Source of the DNA: Symbiodinium natans | Lineage: Eukaryota > Sar > Dinophyceae > Suessiales > Symbiodiniaceae | Direction of reading: 5' to 3' | DNA length: 64,000 bases | Assembly: GCA_905221605.1 (NCBI GenBank) | Contig: CAJNDS010002619.1 | Coordinates: 276,374-340,373, forward strand | Shown here: positions 38,587-47,599 of the stretch, one piece after another | Numbering within the stretch: position 1 is the first letter of the stretch | Layout of the letters: the number at the start of each line of letters is the position of its first letter | Translations under genes and position numbers: made by a program | Notes under the pieces: model-generated | Told to the model about the DNA's origin: nothing | What the model saw: only the letters and a program-made list of their open reading frames with translations | Database searches by the model: none

Positions 38587-39492
38587 TACCCACCCTAACC
38601 CCCAAACCCTAAACCCCGAACTCTAGACCCGAAACCGCACACCCTAAACCCTAAATAAACCCTAAACCCCGCACCCTGAACCCTACACCCGAAGCCCCAA
38701 ACCTGAAATCCCAAACCCGTAACCCTCAAGCCGCAAGCCCTAAACCCCAAACCCAAAGCCCAAACCCTAAAGCCACAACCCTGAACCCCAAACCTTTGTG
38801 TTCCCATGAGGGCTTCTGCTATCCGGGCCTGGGTTTGTGCATGCGGGGCTGAAGAATTCTGGGGTTCATAGAGGGTTTAAGAACAAGGGCGGTTATAGAG
38901 TTATATGGGTCCTCTTATTGTTCGTGGGGCCGGGGGGGGGACTGGTCATAGTTGGGGGTTAGGGTTTAGGGTGCGGTCTGACGGGCATGGCTGACAGTTC
39001 AGAAAGGTTCCTACACCCTGCGTGTCCCCAATAATTTGTACTATCGCTTAGGGTGTGTTTTTGGTATTGTTGACGACCAGTAGCTGAACCTTTGGGGTTT
39101 AGGGTTTGTATGTACCCGAGGGTTTAGGGTTTAGGGTCTAGGGTTTAACCCTAACCCAAGAAAGGGGGCCAGGCATGCCCTATAGGCCCGTTATTAGGAG
39201 CCCTTAAACCTAGGCTGCGGCCTACATCCTAAACCCCAGTAGCTGGACTGTTTGGGAAGACTTTCCATCATAACATCAGCCCGCCTTTACTAAGCCCTTG
39301 TAGCCCGTAATAGCGCCCCAGACCCTACCCCCAAGAACCCTAACACCCTAACCTATTAGGCTCAACAAAGAGCCCAAAGGCCCAAAGATCCGAACGTAAG
39401 AGTCCTCAGAGCCGTAGGGTTTGGGTTTTAGGGTTTGGGGTTTCGGGTTTAGGGTTTAGGGTTTAGGGTTTAGAGTTTTGGGTAAACTATAG

Positions 39493-39568
39493 GCGCTTTG
39501 CATCACCTTCGCCGTGGCGGACGCCAACGGCAAGCGGCCTTTTGGAGCCCGGTCCCTCAAGTCTTTAG
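39493..39568 (+). CDS. Canonical AG/GT exon-like island ITFAVADANGKRP
   Basis: Seventy-six nt between AAACTATAG and TTTAG|GTGGCT. Reads ALCITFAVADANGKRPFGAR then SLKSL. TTTAGGG derivatives lie just upstream and a TTTATAGGG array downstream. The peptide looks like part of a folded enzyme domain but I cannot name it. Confidence 0.45.
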
Positions 39569-39589
39569 GTGGCTATTTTTTGGGGGTTG

Positions 39590-39822
39590 GTTTATAGGGT
39601 TTTATAGGGTTTATAGGGTTTATAGGGTTTGAAGGGTTTATGGGGTTTATAGGGTTTATAGGGTTTAGCGGGTTTATCGGGTTTATAGGGTTTTCTGGGT
39701 TTATAGGGTTATAGGGTTTATAGGCTTTATAATATACGGTTTGTAGGGGGTCGTAGGGTTTTTAGGGTTTACAATATAGGGTTTATAGGGCTCGTAGGGT
39801 TTTTAGGGTTTATAGGGTCCCT
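39590..39822. repeat. TTTATAGGG nonamer array
   Basis: About 230 bp of GGGTTTATA units and variants, a telomere-like motif with an inserted TA. It ends directly at the left edge of the retroelement-like block at 39.83 kb. Confidence 0.9.
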
Positions 39823-39834
39823 AAACCAGGGTTT

Positions 39835-40477
39835 CTGCTCAAAACCCAGCGTTTCGCGCCTCCTCGCGGAAGCTGCTTCTGGCTGTCATTTGCAAGACCC
39901 CAGCCCCCCTCTCGCGGTGCCTTGTCGTGCCATTGGGGCGATTGCGGTGGTCTTGGGGCTGCTGCTTGGCTTTTTGCCCGGATCCAGTACCGTTACTGGA
40001 CTCCTGCATCCTGGATACGCTGCTTTCGGGCCGTCTCCGGGTTGCTCTCTCATGGAGTGGCTGGTGCCCTGGATTGGTGCTGGCTTTTTGGTTGGTGGCG
40101 CTCACTGGCCATTTTCTTCGCGCACTGGACTGGATCTGGGGGCTAGTGGTTCGCTGCACTTTTTGGTGCCGACCCACTCCTGTATTTACCTGCCAGGCTG
40201 ACTCCTGGTTGGCTACCAGGTCGGTTTTGGACCTCGCTGAGGTCTTCTATGGTTGGTGTGGCTCCTTGGGCATACCTTTGCTGGATACTGGGCTCGTCTC
40301 TGGCGGCGATCCCTTGGATCTCGGCTGCAAACCATACCGAGGTCGCGCTTGCGCCGGCCTCACTCTCCTCCCTGGCACCATCGCCAGCGGCTCAATCGAG
40401 CGAAAGCGCCTCGCCGGCTCAGGATTGGGCATCAGCGGGCATCCGACATCAGATTGCTGGACAGCCATCACGGATCG
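39835..40477 (+). mobile_element. Putative 5' UTR of the ORF1-like element
   Basis: Telomere-free GC-rich sequence upstream of the MAPKMNQ start. Overlapping frames of 100-188 codons, some hydrophobic, are open in all three plus phases, typical of GC-rich untranslated sequence. The edge with the TTTATAGGG array is abrupt. Confidence 0.35.
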
Positions 40478-41961
40478 ATGGCACCCAAGATGAATCAAGG
40501 AAGCAAAGCCAACAGAGGTGGAAAAGGCTGCGGAAAACAGGCTCCGCCGCCGTCAAGTGTCATCAAGTTCGTACCCCCGCAGTCTGTACTGGCAGCCCTC
40601 CAAGCTCGCGCTGGGCGTGCTCAGAGCGCCATCTTGTCCAGCGTATCGCCCAGGAGGCGAATTTCGTCGCGACCCAAGTTGCCAAGGCGACGAAACGCTT
40701 AGAGGCGAACCTCAAGGCGAAAAAGGAGCTGAGCTCAGCTGCAGAAGAGTGGTTCGGAGTCATATCCGATCACCTATTACAGCATCTTGCAGAGATGGAA
40801 CGTCAAGGTCAGCAACTGGACCTGGATACCGCAGAGGCTCTCCAGCTGCTCGCGGCTCAGGCAACCGGACCTGTTTCTGGCGCTTCGGAAGCTTTGCTGC
40901 AGCGAGCCAAGGAAGGGATGGGGCCCGTTCTACACCTTCAGTGCCGAGCCATGACCCAGCGTGTTATGACGGCACTCAGGGACATAGCGGCTCTTTCCAG
41001 CATGGCCCCCCCGACACAAGAGATGACTGCTCCTTTCCGTACGATGACATCGTTGCCGAGCTCCTCGTCTGGACAACTCCCGGGTCCACCGCCCGGCATG
41101 GTGGGCAAACGATGGGCGAAGTGGGCGCACCTACCTGCTCCGGAAGAAGGAAGGTTGGGGAAAAGCCCGTGCGCAGAGAGCAGCCGACGTCCAGTACAGC
41201 ATTCTCTTGCAGCCGCCCCTCTTCAAGGCGATGCTGGAAGAGGCACGCCTGGTGTAGGCAACCAGCCCATGGCAGCATCCAACCTACCTACGGCGCCATG
41301 GGCCATGCGTACTGATGCTCGGGTGTTTCTCCCCCTTCTGGAGGACTTTGTTCTGGCCGCGCTCGGCTTATCGCGTGAACTTGCTTCGGTGGTTGCTATT
41401 CACTCCCCACTGCCGGGATTGCCTGCTGAGCAGTACGTCCTTACGCCACAGAAACTCACTTGGTATGAACAAAGCGTCCCAGCTTGTGTCGACTCAGCAA
41501 CTCCGCGATTCAACACACTCAGATGTTCTAGGGATCTGTCCTGCCATGACATTATTGACCTACTTGGGGAAGCTGTTGCTGTGGATGGGGTCCCTGAGGT
41601 TAAAACTGCCACTGCGTTGAGGGCTTGTTTACTGCCGACTCTCAACCACTTCTTCTCCCTCGATGTGACTCCATCCATCTCCATCCTGTGGGCGCCCTCG
41701 GTGACACAACCCCTGGCCACTCGTGACACTGGCCAAGGGGCCCCCGCCATGGTGTACCAGCTCACTGGGCCCCCTGCTGAGCCGGCGCACTCAGTGGTTG
41801 TCTCTGCTCATGGTATCATCCATGTCGATCTTCCTAACTTGCGCTCAGATGTAGCCCATGCACGTTGGTTGCAAAGGGAATTCGCAGAGCTTGATGGCTA
41901 TAGGTTTCGACGTATGAGACATGCTCTGATTGGTCTGCCAGCAACACAGTTCCTGGCCTAG
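40478..41961 (+). CDS. LINE ORF1/gag-like protein, frameshifted
   Basis: A basic start MAPKMNQGSKANRGGKGCGK runs in frame 2 to about 40650. The protein continues in frame 1 as RIAQEANFVATQVAKATKRL, a predicted coiled coil (about 40640-40860), then a Pro/Ser/Gln-rich linker and a C-terminal region ending FRRMRHALIGLPATQFLA. Frame 1 itself is open from 40249 (570 codons). The layout of basic N-terminus, coiled coil, linker and globular end is that of LINE ORF1 or gag-like proteins. The C-terminal style is similar to dinoflagellate LINE ORF1 as I recall, without a database check. No RT follows, so the element is 3'-truncated. Confidence 0.45.
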
Positions 41962-42272
41962 CTTGCCTGTACAGTTTCGCTCCTTTCGGTTCTAGCTCTG
42001 CTTCTTGGCTGTGAGTAATACACTCACTTTTGGCCTGCACCAGCGACCGCTGCAAGCACAGGAAGGAAGAAGGTCCCTAAACCCGAAATATAGAAAACCC
42101 TAGAAAGGAGGGCTTTTGTGTTTTAGGGGTTTAGGGTTACAGGGCAGAAATCTCCATTCTGGGATATTGAGAAAAAGACGCAGCCGCGCGGTGTAGGGTA
42201 TCAGCAAGGCTGGGCTATTAGGCCCCATAGTCTCGAAAAACGAGCCTTTTATAGGCTTGATTATGGAGATTA

Positions 42273-42390
42273 TCCCTAAACCCTAAACCCTAAACCCTAA
42301 ACCCTAAACCCTAAACCCTAAACCCTAAACCCTAAACCCTAAACCCTAAACCAAAAGCCCTAAAACCCTAAACCCTAAACCCTAAACCTC
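42273..42390. repeat. CCCTAAA array
   Basis: About eleven perfect heptamers (42274-42352) and a few imperfect ones, in CCCTAAA orientation. Confidence 0.95.
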
Positions 42391-42459
42391 AGCCTATCCT
42401 GGTTTGATCGCTAGAGGGCCCGACTACCTCGCACGTTAAATATGGGGGTTTCCGACATT

Positions 42460-42560
42460 TCGGGGTACCTTTTTTGGGGTCCTTATGATAAGGGATCCTA
42501 CTATATGGCCATATGGTTGTCTATACTAAGGGTCCCTCTTATTATCGCAAACTCCTTTGT
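42460..42560. repeat. Third copy of the GGATCCTACT module
   Basis: GGGGTCCTTATGATAAGGGATCCTACTATAT and GGGTCCCTCTTATTATCGCAAACTCC match the layout at 9383-9450 and 53177-53235 (GGTTCCTACTCCAAGGGGATCC...GGGTCCTTTATTATCGTAAACCCCC). It lies outside the duplication, so it is a dispersed family. Confidence 0.6.
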
Positions 42561-42711
42561 TATTTCTCAAAGTGATACCTCCGAGACCCTGATCCTGAAC
42601 CCTAATACCCTGAAACTTTAAACTTTACACCCCAAAACCCTAGACCCTAAAACCCTAAACCCCATAAACCCCCTGACCCCTTTAAACCCTACCCTAAACC
42701 CTGAACTACAG

Positions 42712-42817
42712 CCCTTCGGCTTGCGAGTGCGAGGTGTCGGCGTGGAAGTTTAACTTCCACTTTGATCCACACAAAGGCTTTTATGACGAGGACACACCCG
42801 ACTTCAGAAACTTTAGG
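42712..42817 (+). CDS. Exon-like island FHFDPHKGFYDEDTPDF
   Basis: Starts after GAACTACAG. One frame reads SACECEVSAWKFNFHFDPHK, GFYDEDTPDFRNF and runs to the GT of TTTAGG|GTTTTT at 42818. The peptide is highly protein-like (His, Asp, aromatic residues). Another frame stops early. Flanks are CCCTAAA upstream, TTTAGGG downstream. No family recognised. Confidence 0.5.
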
Positions 42818-42864
42818 GTTTTTTGGCTTAGGAGCGTTCAGGGGTTTAGAGTTTTAGGGTTTAG

Positions 42865-42907
42865 GATGCGGACGGCCCACTGCTCTGTGACCTGAGATAT
42901 GAGAAAG
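42865..42907 (+). CDS. Exon-like island DADGPLLCDLRYEK
   Basis: Forty-three nt between GGGTTTAG and AAAG|GCCTC (a GC-type donor, a class known in dinoflagellates). Reads DADGPLLCDLRYEK. It lies 47 bp after the FHFDPHK island and may belong to the same gene. Confidence 0.35.
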
Positions 42908-43550
42908 GCCTCAACCCTCAACCCCCCCCCAAGTTCGATAGATGCTTCAGCTGCAAATCCCTAGGATGCCCAGTAGGACGCGTATTCCCTTTTTTTGGGG
43001 TTCTTATCCCTGATAAACCCATACAGTATTGTCTCCTAGGTTCTGGGGAGCCAAGTCAGCTTAAAGACCAGCTCCCTTTTCGCAGCATCTACTGGCCATA
43101 CCCTTAGCCTAGTTAGGAGTATGTTTCGGAGGGTTAAAGGGGCAACCTGTTATAGTCCGGATACGAAAGTCGAAGCTCACCAGCCCCGCAACATAAAGCA
43201 CTAGCAACACATAGGAGCAGCAAAGTAACTGTGAGTCAGGCGACATCAGGAATCCCTAAACCCTATAATTAACCCTGAACCCTCAATCGCAGCATGTACA
43301 ACAGCAGACCCGCAAAGCTTCGATAATTTTGTAAAACACGTCTCGACGCCCAAAAACCTAAATCCGAAACTCAAACCCTTTAAGCCTGCACCCTAAAGCT
43401 CCAAGATTCTCAGCCAACAGAACCTCCAACACTACGATTTAACCCCAGAACTTTGCATGAAAGTTTGGGGTTTATAGAGAGCTTCAAGGTTTAATGGGCT
43501 TTTGGGTTTAGCGGGTTTTACGGTTTTCGGTTTTAGGGGTTACCAAATAG

Positions 43551-43609
43551 GGACGTTGCGGAGTTCCACCCGTCAGCACCAAGGCTTTGCCGGACCCTGA
43601 GAAGATTTA
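43551..43609 (+). CDS. Exon-like island DVAEFHPSAPRLC
   Basis: After TTACCAAATAG, reads DVAEFHPSAPRLCRTLRRF and enters TTTAGGG sequence. Unknown. Confidence 0.35.
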
Positions 43610-43779
43610 GGGTTTAGGGTTTAAGGTTCATACAGGAATTTAGGTTCGCGGTTCGTCGGGTTTGAGATCTAACGCGTTTTGAGGCTTAGTGTTTTTTGGG
43701 TTATGAGCCTTGAGGTGTGGGGTTTTATAGGGTCTTAACCCAATAAACCCTGCACTTAAAGCCCAAACCTTTTTTTCCC

Positions 43780-43985
43780 CAAAACCCCTAAACCCCTAAA
43801 CCCCTTAACCCTGCAACCCCCTAAATCCCTAAACCCCGCAACCCCCTAAACCCCTAAACCCTTAGACCTTGAGACCCCTAAGCCCCGAAACCCTTAGACC
43901 CCTAAAACAGTAAACCCCTAAACAACTAAACCCCTACACCCCTAAACCCCTACACCGCTAAACCCCTACACCTCCAAACCCTAAG
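43780..43985. repeat. Degenerate CCCCTAAA array
   Basis: Octamer CCCCTAAA and variants CCCCTACA and CCCTTAGA in one orientation, about 200 bp. Confidence 0.85.
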
Positions 43986-43992
43986 ATCCAAG

Positions 43993-44080
43993 ATCCATGC
44001 CAGGACTTCCTGCAGAAGGTTTTCACTCCTACTCAGCTGGCAAGGCATCGGGAGCAGGCAGGGCAGCGGCTCTTGAAACC
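43993..44080 (+). CDS. Exon-like island FLQKVFTPTQLARHREQ
   Basis: Eighty-eight nt between TCCAAG and GTTATAAGG. Reads PCQDFLQKVFTPTQLARHRE then QAGQRLLK. Helix-forming and fully protein-like. The frame would stop four bases after the proposed donor. Octamer repeats lie on both sides. Confidence 0.45.
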
Positions 44081-44211
44081 GTTATAAGGTTTAGGGGTTT
44101 AAGGGGTGAATTTAGGGTTTATGGATTTATGGTGTCGGAGTTTAGGGGTTTGGGGTTTAATTAGGGGTTTAGGGGTCTGCCCCTGAAGCCCTAAGCCACG
44201 AAACCCGAAAG

Positions 44212-44304
44212 AAGACCCCGCCCTCAGGATCTGTTATCTCTTCCTCCTTGGCTTGAATCAGGAGCTGCTTTAGGCATATCGCTTGTGGGTTTGGCAGCTG
44301 CTTG
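44212..44304 (+). CDS. Exon-like island with GTGTGAG donor
   Basis: Ninety-three nt between CCGAAAG and CTGCTTG|GTGTGAGG. Reads PQDLLSLPPWLESGAALGIS then LVGLAAA, with a hydrophobic end that may be part of a membrane helix. The frame also continues past the donor as WCEDFGRHIPPN. Unknown. Confidence 0.45.
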
Positions 44305-44472
44305 GTGTGAGGACTTCGGGCGTCATATCCCTCCCAACCCTAATACACCCTAAGGCCTAATCCCTAAGCCCTAATAAACCCTAGAACCTAAACCGAAACC
44401 TAAACCCTATAAGCCCTAAACCCTCAGCCCTAATGAAGCCCGAAGACCTAAGCCCCCAAGCCCCAAATCTTA

Positions 44473-44766
44473 TTGGATCGAGGGGGAGGTGGGGAGGCTG
44501 CTCGGCTGGGGAAAGAGGCGGGTTTAGGGTTTGGGGTCTGGGGTTTAGGTTTGGGGTGCAGGATGCCTTTGAGAAAGAAGGGGCATGGACTTCATGGCCC
44601 AGGGCTGTGCCTTACAAAGACTGCGGATGCTTGGTTTATGCATGTTTATGCTGGAGCATCGACAGATCCAACTGCAAGCGGAAGGACCAACAGCGCCCCC
44701 GACCCTTTCTCGGTGCCCAAAGACGAGACCATGTCCGATGATCTTCGTCGCAGGTTCCCCTTCTAA
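44473..44766 (+). CDS. Overlapping open frames, unknown
   Basis: Three plus frames of 63-102 codons are open over this island (44433-44776). One contains DPFSVPKDETMSDDLRRRF and another PTLSRCPKTRPCPMIFVAGS. All cross a TTTAGGG stretch at 44521-44560. I cannot choose a frame. It ends at the dispersed 95-bp element. Confidence 0.25.
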   Translation: MDRGGGGEAARLGKEAGLGFGVWGLGLGCRMPLRKKGHGLHGPGLCLTKTADAWFMHVYAGASTDPTASGRTNSAPDPFSVPKDETMSDDLRRRFPF

Positions 44767-44822
44767 ACAAATTTAAACCGAAAAGGGTGCCCTTTTTCAT
44801 TCCTAGGTGACTCTTGGGTCTA
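44754..44822 (+). repeat. Dispersed ~95-bp element, instance 4
   Basis: GGTTCCCCTTCTAAA...CCGAAAAGGGTGCCCTTTTTC...CCTAGGTGACTCTTGGGTCTAG. The left end is missing. The core palindrome is intact. Confidence 0.8.
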
Positions 44823-44984
44823 GTAGAGGTTTGGAAGGGCCGACGCTGAGTTTTCAGCGGCGACCTGCGGGCCGAATGCGAGACGGCGATTTCAACCATT
44901 CTGCACTCTTCTGTACATTGTCTTAATGCTGTGCGGTTCTTTGCGTGGGTGGATATGTTCTCGTACTTAGTGATTACATGGCCC

Positions 44985-45085
44985 AGCCAACCCTAACCCT
45001 ACACCTTACACCCTACACCTTACACCCTACACCTTACACCTTACACCCTGCACCCTACACCCTACACCCTACACCCGACACCCTA
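44985..45085. repeat. CCCTACA/CCTTACA variant array
   Basis: Heptamers with ACA in place of AAA, alternating CCCTACA and CCTTACA, then returning to CCCTAAA. Confidence 0.9.
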
Positions 45086-45109
45086 AACCCTAAACCCGAA
45101 ACCCTAAAC

Positions 45110-45205
45110 CCTAAACCCAAGCCCAGGGCCCCTGTCCTGCCAGGGCATATACCCATACCTGTTCGGCGAGGAGGCTTTGGGAACCTCTTTGGCTCTGGCC
45201 TAAGG
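45110..45205 (+). CDS. Exon-like island PVLPGHIPIPVRRGGFG
   Basis: Reads RAPVLPGHIPIPVRRGGFGN then LFGSG before TTTAGGG-derived sequence. Pro/Gly/Arg-rich. Unknown. Confidence 0.3.
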
Positions 45206-45334
45206 GTTCCAGGGTTTGGGGTTAGGGTTTAAGGTTTAGGGTTCCACGGTTTAGGGTTTAGGGCTTATGGTTACAGGGTCTAGGGTTTCGGGTTCCAGGG
45301 TTTAGGGTTTAGGGTTCCAAGGTTTAGGCTTAGG

Positions 45335-45412
45335 GTTTAGGGTTTAGGGTTTAGGGTTTAGGGTTTAGGGTTTAGGGTTTAGGGTTTAGGGTTTAGGGTT
45401 TAGGGTTTGGGG
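45335..45412. repeat. TTTAGGG array
   Basis: About eleven perfect heptamers on the plus strand within a wider degenerate field (45205-45412). Confidence 0.95.
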
Positions 45413-45544
45413 GCCGAAGTTTCAAGGAGCTTACAGTTCTAAAGTTGCGGGCTATAGGGTTTAGGGTTTAGTGTTTACGGGGAACAAAAGGGCTTCGCTA
45501 CGTTCAGTGCTTCTGTTTCGCTGTGTGTACCCCAAACGGGACAG

Positions 45545-45598
45545 GCACCCGAAGTTTAATCAAATGGATTGGGGCTTTCCAAGAAACATACAGCATCT
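45545..45598 (+). CDS. Exon-like island with GTAAGTG donor
   Basis: Ends at CAGCATCT before GTAAGTG, a consensus donor. An acceptor GGGACAG precedes GCACCC. Two frames are open (RSLIKWIGAFQETYSI and PKFNQMDWGFPRNIQHL), both protein-like, so the phase is undecided. Confidence 0.35.
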
Positions 45599-45724
45599 GT
45601 AAGTGCCTGGGAACCTAAACCCTCAACCCGCATATGCCAAGATTCACGGACCAAACCGCACTCTAATCTGAAGGGGTGGGGCCATCCAAGTGGAATGGCT
45701 CTGGGCCACTATATGAGTCTAGGG

Positions 45725-45990
45725 CCTAGAAAACCCCAAACCCTAAACCCCAAAACCTAAACCCTAAAGCATAAACCCCACGCCCTAAACCCTAAACCCC
45801 AAACCTTAAACAGCTAAACCCCTAAACCCATAAACCCCTAACCCCTAAACCCAAAACCCCTAAACCCCTAAACCCTAAACCCCCAAACCCTAATCCTAAC
45901 CCCTAAACCCCTAAACCCCTAAACCCCCTAAACCCCCTAAACCCCCTAAACCCCCTAAACCCCCTAAACCCCCTAAACCCTAAAACCCTC
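45725..45990. repeat. CCCTAAA to CCCCCTAAA graded array
   Basis: Heptamers at the left, octamers in the middle and nonamers (CCCCCTAAA, seven or so copies at 45920-45975) at the right: unit length increases along the array. Confidence 0.9.
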
Positions 45991-46059
45991 TTCCAGGCGC
46001 CCCAAAAGCCTGAAAGTCCCTAAGCCCGAAGCCTCTTTCTCCGCCAATATCTCTACAAA

Positions 46060-46115
46060 GTTTTAGGGTTTAGGGTTTAGGGTTTAGGGTTTAGTGTTTA
46101 GGGTTTAGGGTTTAG
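46060..46115. repeat. TTTAGGG array
   Basis: Seven or eight heptamers immediately upstream of the TEESQY island. Confidence 0.9.
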
Positions 46116-46205
46116 GGCGCCTGAGGTTCTCACGGAGGAGTCGCAGTACATCCTCTTCAGCTCTGAGAATCAGATCAACCAGTCGCCGGGGTCCTTTGGG
46201 ACAGG
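46116..46205 (+). CDS. Exon-like island TEESQYILFSSENQINQ
   Basis: Starts right after the last TTTAG of a heptamer array and reads APEVLTEESQYILFSSENQI then NQSPGSFGTG. The transition from pure telomere repeat to protein-like sequence takes place within a few bases. A possible GC donor follows GGGACAGG. Unknown, but one of the clearest islands. Confidence 0.45.
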
Positions 46206-46603
46206 GCTTATGGCTTAGGGCTTTGGCGAGGGTTCAGGCGGTTTGGGGCTTGTAGGGGACTGCTTTGGGACTTTGTAGGATTTCGTTTTGTTTCGTTGAA
46301 AGCCCGAAGCCCAAGACTACTTCTGGTTCAGGGGGGCGGACAGGGGTTTAGGGCTTAGTGTCAGAAGCAATGCAACAGAAGAGCAGCAGAGTGCTCTCCT
46401 GAGGGAGCCCAAGTATGAGGACCACCCAAGTCCCAAATATGAATCACTGGGATAGACCTACAGTTACGTTTGGGCTGGAAACTCCCATGAACCTCCAAGT
46501 AGAGGTGGTATGGAACGCTCAGCAAGTATGCTACCTTTGAGGAGACTCCACAACTGCTAGATGTTCATGGTTATGTAGTTGTAGTTGTATGTATGCATGT
46601 ACG

Positions 46604-46619
46604 TATATATATATATTAT

Positions 46620-46650
<31 letters not shown>

Positions 46651-46845
46651 TAGATGAGAGAGGGAGAGGGAGGGAGGGGGGGGGAGGGGGGAGGGGGGGA
46701 GGGAGGGACGGAGGGAGGGAGGGAGGGAGGGAGCGAGGGAGCAAAGGGAGCGAGGTAGCGAGGGAGCGAGGGAGAGAGGGAGCGAGAGAGAGAGGGAGGG
46801 AGGGAGGGAGAGAGAGAGAGAGGGAGAGAGAAGGAGCTGGGGTTC
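46604..46845. repeat. TATA/GATA microsatellite and polypurine tract
   Basis: (TA)n at 46604-46620, (GATA)n at 46621-46650, then almost 200 bp with nearly no pyrimidine on the plus strand built of GGGA/GAGAG units. Such mirror-like polypurine tracts can form triplex DNA, which is general knowledge. Confidence 0.95.
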
Positions 46846-47099
46846 CCTTATAGCCTTATAGGGTTCCCCCTTGACTACTTATTGCGCTGTTTAAGTCCCT
46901 TGGTTGCTGGGGCTTGTGGCAAAGGGTTTCTGGTTTCGTTAGTATTTAGGCATTTAGGGTTTGGGAATTTGGGTTTCGGGTTTTGGTTTTGGGCTTCAGA
47001 AGTTTGAGGGACTGCGCCGCATTGTGAAGATCCCAGCGGCTCCGATCGGAAGCTTTCATTATTCCCCCATTCCCTCCGAACCAACAGTAAGCTCATGGA

Positions 47100-47570
47100 C
47101 TCTCAGGTAGTTCGATGACACTCTAAACGCAAACCCTAAGGCTTTACTTACTGCTGGTTAGTAGGGAATGGGGCAATATGTTTACAGTGTCTAATATATA
47201 ATCCCTTCAAGGGTATATTATATTGCTAGCCCCCCCCCCCCCTGTTATCCACCGTTTTGTTGCTTTCCATGGTGCCTCTACTACCTTTTGCATGTATATT
47301 TCGAAGGTTGTGACGTCATATGTGCGAATAAAAGGATATTCGCTCACAGTATTCTCGCATCCCCGGGGCCTACAGGACATGTCTTTTTCGCGCCATCCTA
47401 TGCGCTCGAACGCTTCCTAGTCTTATGGTTCGAGGCCTGCCATCCTTCCTTTTCCATGTTCTATACTTGAATATACAATGCATGTACCCTATAAACGTAC
47501 ATGATGTGGGTACTCCTTATGCTTGTTCTGTACATTTCCACGGGAGGCAAGCCCTACATACTAAAAACAT
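47100..47570. other. Unique AT-richer island
   Basis: Contains a C homopolymer at 47230-47242 and two overlapping 60-65-codon frames (47223-47470), not recognised. Its left part (47148-47222) shares a module with 50928-51000: CTGGTTAGTAGGGAATG...GGGTATATTA versus TGGTTCTTAGTAGGGAATG...GGGTATGTAG. Confidence 0.3.
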
Positions 47571-47599
47571 AGGCATAACCCTATGAGATTTAAGGTTTA

